From Branchiostoma floridae (Eukaryota; Chordata; Leptocardii; Amphioxiformes; Branchiostomatidae): DNA of 64,000 nucleotides. The notes under the pieces were generated by a model. That model was given only the letters and a program-made list of their open reading frames with translations. It was not told the origin of the DNA and ran no database searches. Made by a program: the position numbers and the translations under genes. Within the stretch, counting starts at the first letter, position 1. Every line of letters begins with the position of its first letter. The DNA lies in assembly GCF_000003815.2 (NCBI RefSeq), contig NC_049995.1:2082296-2146295 (forward strand). Reading direction: 5' to 3'. This document shows positions 56,217-64,000 of the stretch, piece after piece.

Positions 56217-57155
56217 CCACATTGTCACTGAGGTGATGTAAACAAAAATGTCTGTCGAACTATATTCTCTGTTTTTATCCATAAAAGAATGCGTACAAAC
56301 AAACAAAGGGAAACAAAGGTATGGACTCTAAGGTACGTAGACAACTGATTAGTGTATGCAAAGAAGAAGACAAGTAAATTTAGTAAAATTAGTAATATCA
56401 AAATGTAAATATATAAAGGGGGGGGGGGGCACTCAATCTAGAAGGGTCCTATTTTTCTTAATTAAGGTAATGGAGCTTATCATACAATACTTTGTGAACT
56501 GTTTGACTTGGTGCGTCATTGAATAAACCCCCGTACAGCGATAGTCAATAGTAACAAATTTATAAATACACATGTCGAAAAACAAGCCCTGCTAAATTGA
56601 TATGGGACTTCCGGCAGCTGACATATCCGGAACAACTGGGCCAATCCCGTTATTATTTGATACTTTCAAGGACTGTTCAAAATATATTTTAGGTAGATAC
56701 AACTGGCATATTGATAGATAAAACACAATGCTCCTATACCTGAAAATTATGGACACGATTAAGAAAAAAAGTAAGCCCCTGCCGGATGACATATAATGTA
56801 AGCAAATTTTCCCCTCATTTTCTATCATACTTCTCTTAGAAATAATGATAAGATTTGGATAAATCAGTCAGTACGGAAACCGCTTTTCAAAGTAATTCTA
56901 TCCGACGGCCACATTTCCAAACCGGTGCCCAGTCGAGAACGGTCAGTTCGGAAATGTGACTGTAGCAATGATATTACCAAGGAACGGCTAGGTAAATATT
57001 TCGTTCTTTTTATCTAAGCAGCTGTAGTATCTATAGAATACAAACACCACCACCGGTGTGGTCCGGTCGTTTGTTCCGGGGTTTGGAATGCCACATTTTG
57101 ATGACGTGACCAGCGTGTGATTCCGACACATTTCGACAGTGAGAAACACCACAAT
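56217..57155. other. K6-K7 intergenic region
   Basis: A G run at 56418-56430 and AT-rich sequence; no coding or repeat structure recognised. No TATA box was found before K7. Confidence 0.6.
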
Positions 57156-58536
57156 ATGGCGGTCTCACTGGGCGTGCTTCTGATCTTTCTGGCAGCAGGT
57201 AGGGTTTTCAAGTTTGAATTTCAAACTGGCATCATCGTATGAGTGTTTTTGTCCTTTATGAAAGATGAGATGGTTGCTCTGTCTTTCTATTTGTCCGCAT
57301 TGCCTTGCTTTTTGCGCTCCAATATGGCTTCTTATACAATATGGTTACGGAATATCACATTACAACATAACCATACATGTATATGATCATACATTGCTTC
57401 ATCTTAGCCAGTCTTTTCTTGAATTTTTGTACTTTTGGTATTGGACATTAAAGGCTGTTCCATGTCTGAGGGTAAACTTACTTCAATATATTTTAGTTTA
57501 CTTCAATATTATTTACAGCGTACAGGTGCCAAAGTCTTTTCGTCTTAAGTATACCATGCCTAAGTATACTTAAATATACCGTAATTTTATCGAATACAAG
57601 CGCAATTTCATTTGCATGTTTAATAATCATCGGATTCGTTTTGAATATACAACAATGTCATCATTGTAAAGTATGTGGTAAATTGTTGCGTTGTATTCAA
57701 CAAAATGTCAAATACTGCACTGGCTCTGATAAATTGCAGTGTATAAAAATGTTGTCGGGAATATTGCTTGATATTCATTAATGAATATCCCATTTCAGGC
57801 TGCCAAGCCAAGTCCGTGGCCAAACCGAAGCGCCAGTCGCTGTCGGAGGAAGGCTGGTACCAGGCGGGATGTCTGAACCACATGGGCTGCGGCGTCTCCG
57901 TGGACGGGCCCTTCTGTGCCAGTAACGGACAAACCTACCACAACTACTGCGCCTTTCTCACTGCTGCATGCATCTGGCCGTAAGTTCACGTTATTCTCTT
58001 TTTGGTGAAGCCCCAGGGGCGGAATCAATAGTCATTCTTATTTTGGCGACGCCTAAGGTCCGGAACTCGAAAAGCATCTGTGTGATACTTCATTTTCAAG
58101 TTTTGATACAAAAAGTCGATAAAACTATATACTCAATAGATAGTATGTGAATAAGGGTGGGTGAGTGAGTGAGTGATTGAGTGAGTGAGTGAGTGAGTGA
58201 GTGACTGAGTGAGTGTGAGAGAGATATCATGAAAAGAGAGATATATCAGCATCTAATCTTTCTTTCTTTCCTTTCCGTAATCTCGGTGTCAGATTCGAGT
58301 ATCCGGATGACCCACCTGTTGTGTATGAGCACGATGGAAGATGCAGTAAGTAGTACCCAGATGTTACTATGATAGTTGCATTTTAGTACTTTGCCCCCTG
58401 TGTGTAACTGTTTGTAGTGGTGTAACGAGAATTCGTTCTCGTTTAGAGAATGTCAGCTCTTGAAACGTGGCTTCTTTTTGGCATCTACCTGTCATTGTGA
58501 CTTTATGTCTAGATAAAAATCCCCCGCCCCGCCCCT

Positions 58537-58603
<67 letters not shown>

Positions 58604-59712
58604 CTCTGTTCTGAACCAAAATGTGTTCTCTTCTCAACCAGACTCGGCCCGGACTCACGCCTACCACCAGAAGCGCCAGGGGACCGCCCTGACAGACGAG
58701 CCTTGGTACCAGGCCGGTTGCCTTGACTACGTGTTCGAGTGTCACATGACCGGCACGGAGGGCCCGTTCTGCGCCAGCAACGGTGTGACGTACCACAACC
58801 CCTGTGCCTTCCAGAGCGCCGCCTGCATCTGGCCGTAAGTCGTGCTGTAGTTTCATGACAGTTTTGTTTATCTAGACGGAAGTGTCTGTTGACATAATGA
58901 CCCTTAGTCTCCAAGCAGACCCTACGGTGCCAAGCAGACCCTACGGAGTTAGTATCAAAGCTAGCAAAGGAGTATAGCCGGCCAAAGGACGTCAAACGGG
59001 CACCGGTGCCGCTATCTCTAAGGCACCGTAGGGTCTGCTTGGAGACTAGGTGACCCTGACACTCAAGAGAAATGTTTGCACTGCCAGTGGATAGGATCAT
59101 CCTGTCAATAGTCAGAAAGATCTTGGTTATACAATGTAGTGCTGTATTTTACATCATTGCTCTTGGTCGGAAGTCATGCTTTAGATTTACGACAGTTCCA
59201 TTTACGGAAGTGTCTATTGTCAGGATGACCTTGTCAATAGGAGGAAATCTTGCACTGTGGAGAGTATAATCCTGTCAATAGTGAGTAAGATTCTGTTTAT
59301 AGTGCTGTATTTTACATTATTGCTCCTGGCCGTAAGTCGTGTAGTAGTTTACGACAGCTTCATTTACGTGTCTATTGACAGAATGATCTTGTCAATAAGA
59401 GAAACTTTTGCACTATGATGAGTAATGAAGATCTTGTATGAAGTGTTGTATTTTACAACATTGCTCCGAGAGAATAAAGCAGCCGTTTTGCGTCAGGTGA
59501 AAAATAACAGCGATGAATTGTTTTAGAGAAACTTGTGTACTTGTGTATCCTGTAGGTCATGAAAACCTCATTCATTCTGCTAATCATTACTCAACGGATC
59601 GAGGTCTTAAAGACGTCTGTTATTTACATCTTCTTCTGTTTTTCTCTGTTGCAGATATGAGTACCCCAATGATCCACCAGTCACAGTTGTGCATAACGGC
59701 GCATGCGCCTAG
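57156..59712 (+). CDS. Kazal gene K7: divergent two-domain inhibitor
   Basis: Exons 57156-57198 (MAVSLGVLLIFLAAG), 57799-57979, 58293-58345, 58642-58834 and 59655-59712 (stop TAG). Domain 1: CLNHMGCGVSVDGPFCASNG, then TYHNYCAFLTAACIWP. Domain 2: CLDYVFECHMTGTEGPFCAS, then TYHNPCAFQSAACIWP. Cys2-Cys3 spacing is eight and nine residues, not seven, and Ala-Ser-Asn-Gly replaces Gly-Ser-Asp-Gly. P1 is Val and Met. KPKRQ and QKRQ precede the domains. It has an extra small exon (58293) holding Cys6 of domain 1, so each domain ends in its own exon. AATAAA at 59795. Confidence 0.85.
58158..58215. repeat. (GAGT)n microsatellite in K7 intron 2
   Basis: Repeated GTGAGTGAGT units; each contains a GTGAGT donor-like hexamer but lies 180 bp past the true donor. 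Confidence 0.9.
58541..58598. repeat. (CA)n microsatellite in K7 intron 3
   Basis: About 29 CA units, 44 bp before the exon-4 acceptor. Confidence 0.95.
58835..59470 (+). repeat. Tandem repeat with duplicated donor in K7 intron 4
   Basis: Three diverged copies of roughly 140-170 bp start at 58835, about 59168 and 59330. Each begins like the exon-4 donor (the third with GGCCGTAAGTCGTG) and continues with TTTACGACAG..., TTGTCAATA and GCTGTATTTTACA motifs. The first is split by an inverted-repeat element at 58906-59048. The third copy keeps a functional-looking GTAAGT donor. Confidence 0.75.
58906..59048. mobile_element. Inverted-repeat element C in K7 intron 4
   Basis: AGTCTCCAAGCAGACCCTAC (with the end repeated at 58929) to GTAGGGTCTGCTTGGAGACT; splits the first unit of the donor-bearing tandem repeat. 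Confidence 0.88.
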
Positions 59713-59794
59713 TAAGCGGTCCATACCCATGCTCTGCAGTAATAGAGTTGGCCGCAAGGAGGCGTTCTTAACGGCTGGTGCAACTGCTTGTGCT

Positions 59795-59800
59795 AATAAA
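59795..59800 (+). terminator. Polyadenylation signal of K7
   Basis: AATAAA about 83 bp after the K7 stop codon. Confidence 0.8.
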
Positions 59801-60098
59801 GTGTCAGAAATGAGTCTAGTGTTATGTTATTCTACCTCTTATTCAACAGATTCGTTACAGATCATGACACACACACATGGCTCGTTCTCATTGAAATGTA
59901 AATCGGCTTTGCAGATACAGATACAGATATAGAAGACAGTGTGTTACGCCGAAGGACGGTTATACCGGCTATATCGATACATGCAGATACAGATGTTTTG
60001 TTGTTGCTACAGGAAGATCTTGGGTGTGTCGCACATAGGTCCCGCCGGGTGTGAAACATGACGTGAGATGTGCCGCACTCCGCCCAAGATAATTAGAC

Positions 60099-60195
60099 TA
60101 CTGTAAATGCAGAAACTTTCGCGGCGGTTTTATGTTCGTGGCTTTCGCTGTAGCCGCTTCACCGCGAGCTCAAAACCACCGCGAACATTTTCCTA
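60099..60195. mobile_element. Inverted-repeat element B, left half
   Basis: TACTGTAAATGCAGAAACTT to CACCGCGAACATTTTCC. Confidence 0.75.
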
Positions 60196-60687
60196 CTGTC
60201 TTCGGCACGACCTTCCCCTTAAGCCCTACATGTGCCCACTGTACATTTCAAAGTATTATCATATAGCCAGGCGCCGCGGACCAATCGGAAGGCCCCGTTG
60301 GTTATGACACCGTAACACATAGATTCCGGCCAGGCTGGTGTGCATCGACCATTTTCAAATGGTCGATTCATTCTGACCAATCAGAAGCAGCGATACACAC
60401 AAGAAAGTAAGGGGTATGCAGGCGCCAGAGCAGAGGAAATGAGTACAGACTGCAAGGGGGGATGGCTCCTGACATTGATAATGAGTTTTGCTGTTCTAAA
60501 AAAAACAAATATTTCGAATATTTTCTGTGGAAATTTTGGTTTCAAAATGCAATCTGTAATCTCCTTACAAATGTATGTACCAAAGAACAAATGTGAATTT
60601 TTCAGAAATTCGACAAAGGAATTATCACACCTATTCATGCGTAATACAGGAGTTTGCAAGTTTCGGTAGACTATATGATAATAACGT

Positions 60688-60856
60688 TAATGACCCGCCT
60701 GTTCCTCGGTGTATATGGTGTCATAACGCCTGGTCCTTCGCTATAACCACCTCATAAAACCACCTCGTTCGCTTCGCTCACTCGGTGGTTTTATAAGGTG
60801 GTTATAGCCAAGGACCAGGAGTTATGACACCATATACACCTCGGGGCGGGTTATTA
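60688..60856. repeat. 169-bp fold-back after K7
   Basis: TAATGACCCGCCTGTTCCTC, GGTGTATATGGTGTCATAAC pair with GTTATGACACCATATACACC, TCGGGGCGGGTTATTA; centre ACCACCTCGTTCGCTTCGCT. Confidence 0.9.
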
Positions 60857-61039
60857 ACCCTTAATTATATGTTTGAGTGAATAGAGTTGGAAAAATAATA
60901 GTTGATCACGCCAGCACTTTCACATCCCATTCGAACTTTCCGTTTGTAGCACCCTTGCCGAGTAACCAGTACTGACTGACTGGTTTCTGACTGGCAGTTC
61001 ATAGAGACGCCGGGTTTTCTATTACACTATGTGAAAAGA

Positions 61040-61122
61040 ATACAGCACTGAAAATACATTTCAGTTCGCGGGATGGCAATACCGCGAAATTAAATCCCCG
61101 CGAACTTAAACGCATTTACAGT
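61040..61122. mobile_element. Inverted-repeat element B, right half
   Basis: TTTCAGTTCGCGGGATGGCA to AACGCATTTACAGTA. Confidence 0.75.
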
Positions 61123-61568
61123 ACTAAGAAGGTGTAACCGAGAAAAACATACACTACGCTAAGGGGCATAAATTATTCATTTTTTGATCGCACTCATTTA
61201 GATGGGTGTTTCCAAGAAAAGTGGTAATCACCTTGGTGTTTCCAAGAATGTAGCAATTACATTAAAGGTGAGATCAAATTTCATGATCCGCGCATGCGTT
61301 GTTATAGTATCTCGCCACGTATATACCATATGTACGTAGAGTCCTGTACGAGTTGAGAAAAGTCGGGTATACGTAGTTCTTTGTGCTCTTCGTAGTCACT
61401 CGGCTGTCCACAGTGCGGGTATATATTCGATTGACAGAACTTGCGAGAAGAATAATTGCGTACAGTAGGCCTCTGTAGAATTTTTGTAAGAACACAAGGT
61501 AACGTCGACTTGGCCGTATCAGTGGGAAACAACAAAGCGTTCGCCTAGTCGGGTGCGGGTGTGGTAAG

Positions 61569-64000
61569 ATGGCGGCACATTCACTTTCCTGGGCTACGGT
61601 CATCTGCTGGCTGATGTTTGCCACAGGTAGGTAATGACATCATGTGTTTCTTATTGCTCATGGTCAATTGATCAGCATTTTCTCTATAGTGACCACCGGT
61701 ATATAGTGGCCACATTTCTCCAGTCCCTTGTTTTATCCGGCATTCCATAATTTTTGCATTGCGTTCTATGTTGACTTAGGAGATCTATCAAGCTCCTTGC
61801 TTATACCCCTGTCACATTATTCACGATCTTCGGTACAAAGTATGACATCTACATACCACAGTTCTACAGCTGAACTTAAGGCTTATCTAACTAATACTGG
61901 AGTCGTAGTATTTTTTTTACAATGATTGGAGATATTTACAAGCAATGGAGGAATTTCTAACGTCTAAACATTCTTTAATATTTTTTCCCAAGTCTGCAAA
62001 GCAGGGGTTGTCACATGTCATTGTGTATTTTAATTTGCACTCCGGGTCTATTGAGATAAATCCTTGTGTATAAAATGACAGCCTTGTGCATAGAGAATTA
62101 CGCATATCAGAATATTTGGGACATACAATCATAAAGTGATATTCATGTTCAGTTAGCTCTGGACAGAATGGACAAACCCTCTGTTGGGTAGGATTTGTTT
62201 GGAATCTCCCGGTTTCTTAATTTGATTTGTAACAGCCAATTCTGAGCTGTGTGATTGCCCTACGAATGTCTAGGCTCTTTACGGATGAGGTGTAATTTTC
62301 TTGTTGGTAATGCTTATTCAAAGTAGAAAGAAACATGTTATATGGCAGAATTTAGTGGGCTGTACTAAGCGGCATAAATTATTCATACGTCGCTTTACCG
62401 TAGTTTGTAACAAAAAGTGTNNNNNNNNNNNNNNNNNNNNNNNNNNNNNNNNNNNNNNNNNNNNNNNNNNNNNNNNNNNNNNNNNNNNNNNNNNNNNNNN
62501 NNNNNNNNNNNNNNNNNNNNACCACAAACAACTGTTAGATGTTTCACAAGCTAAATGTTGATAAAACGATAATTAACACTGATTAACTGCGCTGTATAAA
62601 CAGTAACACATATTCCCAGTACATGCAAAACTTATCTGTATATACGTGACGTCAGAAAAGCAGTGGACAGTCCATTCCTTGACAAAGACTGGGGTTGGAT
62701 AGTTGAAAATTTGTGTAAGGCCACAGCAAGTACATTTTATGGATGGCATCCTCTGCACACTACAACAATGGTGAGATAGGGCAAAAAAACAAGATGTGCA
62801 AAGAAAACAAGATGGCTAAATTTTCAAAATAGACAACTGACTTGGAGATCAAAATCAATGATAATTCTGTAGAAAGGGTTAGTTTTTTAAATATCTGTGT
62901 TATTCTTAATTTCACCGATCACTTGGATGTAGTGTGCAAGATGTTGCAGCTTGGGTTTTGTTCTGTGAATATTATGTAAAATAAAGTTTAGACCCATTGA
63001 ATAGATCTATTAGTAAAAACTCCAAGCACTTGTTGGGATGGAATATCGTATTTTTCTTTCACGTTTCAGCCCCCGTCATCCAATCCCAGTTGTCGTATTC
63101 TGACAGTTACTACAACTTCTACAGCAATGACTACACTTATGAAGAAGGTGAGTAGCAAACCTAGTAAGAGTTAACTACTAGAAAGTCTAGATGGTTGCAC
63201 ATTAACTTATCACGAGTTTTATCTGATGAGTATTATTAGTCAGCAAACTGTGTACATGTACAGTTTTTTTTTCACATGAGTAACAAGAACCATGCTTTTG
63301 TGTTTTCAAGTATTTTCTTCGTTCGTCACAGCCAAGGGGGGGGGGGGGGTATTGATGTGGATTCATAACAGTCTTCAGGAAAAGATTTGGCCCTTTGCTC
63401 ATAGAGATGAAGTAACAATCCAGTCATTTCACCATTTGCTATTTCTATGAAATTTGATAAAGCGGCTGCGTCCATATACCTCCATCTTCATGGACCAACT
63501 GACCAAATTATTCTTATTACTGTCTTACTACAGTCTCCTTCCACACAAATGATTGTACTTTCCCTTGATAGATTGGCATATTTTCAAACTTTGCTGACTT
63601 CGATTTCAACAATGAGGTTTTATTGCTACTTCAAACCCATTTCTTTACATCAATTAGATCTTATATTATTCAATGCATTTCCATGATTCAATATTCATAA
63701 ATGATGCTGATCTGATGACGTCATTGGTCAAAATCCAAGATGGCGGACCATATGATCAGCTCAAGGATAACAAGGTCCCTTGAATTATCGTCAGTACCTT
63801 GTATTTTAGTCTATATCGATTGTTTTTTGGGGGTTCTTTGTGGAAAAAATATTTCCGAAAATTCAAGATGGTGGATCCAAACGTGGCGGATCGCAGTTGG
63901 TAGCTTAAATATGAATGACGTCATGTTATGACAGTTAAGCCCGGTCTATATAGGGTTATTGTACGTATCTCTCATTCTTTAGAGCCCAGTACTCCCGACT
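61569..64000 (+). CDS. 5' end of a paralogue of the left mosaic gene (partial, off right edge)
   Basis: Exons found: 61569-61626 (MAAHSLSWATVICWLMFATG), 63070-63147 (Ala-Pro-Val-Ile then [14 protein letters not shown]) and the first 18 nt of a CUB exon at 63983-64000 (EPSTPD). All borders are phase 1 and match left-gene exons 1, 5 and 6. Counterparts of left exons 2-4 (acidic spacer, F5/8C, Ser-Asp repeat) are not seen in the 1.4-kb intron, which contains a retroelement fragment and a 100-nt gap, so either they are absent or hidden by the gap. The domain content past the edge is unknown. Confidence 0.8.
61917..62310 (-). mobile_element. 3' end of a non-LTR retrotransposon (LINE) reverse transcriptase frame
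   Basis: The minus strand encodes RFQTNPTQQRVCPFCPELTE, HEYHFMIVCPKYSDMRNSL and further residues. The Cys-Pro-x-Cys...Glu-His-x-x-x-x-x-x-Cys motif is typical of the C-terminal tail of jockey/CR1-type LINE proteins. The rest of the element is absent (gap at 62421). It lies in intron 1 of the right paralogue. Confidence 0.65.
62421..62520. other. Assembly gap (100 N)
   Basis: Exactly 100 N, the usual placeholder for unknown size. It lies in intron 1 of the right paralogue, where the missing F5/8C and Ser-Asp exons would be expected. Confidence 1.

Larger units (their letters stand above)
59935..61626. repeat. Right arm of the inverted duplication
   Basis: Mirror of 19452-20880. The order of blocks away from each start codon is the same: promoter-proximal DNA, AAGAAGGTGTAACCGAGAAA at about 61126, and the GGCGTAACACA/GCGGCATACC-type segment at 59940-60095. 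The right arm has gained an inverted-repeat element at 60688-60856, the left arm a hairpin element at 20279-20451. Confidence 0.72.

Overview
The window looks like amphioxus (Branchiostoma, a cephalochordate) nuclear DNA. It has short exons with strict GT-AG borders, small introns crowded with short inverted-repeat elements and tRNA-derived SINEs, extracellular exons in symmetric phase 1-1, and an SRCR/CUB/sushi/LDLR-type mosaic gene beside a tandem family of secreted Kazal inhibitors. The species call is inference; no database was consulted. There are two assembly gaps (43552-43747 and 62421-62520).

Left arm (336-19506, minus strand): one large mosaic gene. 25 exons chain in compatible phase (4,703 coding nt, about 1,567 residues so far) and the gene runs off the left edge. 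In protein order: signal peptide, short acidic spacer exon, F5/8C (discoidin)-like domain, Ser-Asp exon made of about 18 copies of a 30-bp repeat, Tyr/Asn spacer exon, CUB, sushi, four group-A SRCR domains, one YWTD beta-propeller with its EGF, C-type lectin domain, LDLa repeat, and a divergent frizzled-like domain.

Middle (24.5-59.8 kb, plus strand): seven tandem Kazal-type serine protease inhibitor genes (here K1 to K7). They share one plan: a signal-peptide exon of about 43 nt ending in phase 1, Kazal exons joined in phase 2 between Cys5 and Cys6, and a short last exon carrying the final Cys. Most inhibitor units are preceded by Arg-Gln or Lys-Arg-Gln, which suggests precursors cut into single inhibitors with N-terminal Gln. 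The cluster contains many scars of duplication: a cut-short Kazal exon fused in frame to an intron tail in K1, six truncated copies of one exon in tandem in K6, exon-end relics in K1 and K5, a decayed exon and a 3'-end relic downstream of K4, and a near-identical last exon shared by K3 and K5.

Between K4 and K5, a 7,359-bp element (38520-45878) sits inside a SINE. It has hAT-like ends and a perfect 8-bp target duplication. It carries a 65-bp minisatellite of about 2 kb, two copies of a TATA/CCAAT-bearing segment, and a second SINE.

Right arm (61569-64000, plus strand): the 5' end of a paralogue of the left mosaic gene, in inverted orientation, leaving the window at the start of its CUB exon. 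Homology between the two arms covers exon 1, upstream DNA, a spacer exon, the CUB exon start and the intron beside it. The Kazal cluster therefore lies between two mirrored, divergent receptor-gene heads. The F5/8C and Ser-Asp exons seen in the left gene are not visible in the right one, though a gap lies there.
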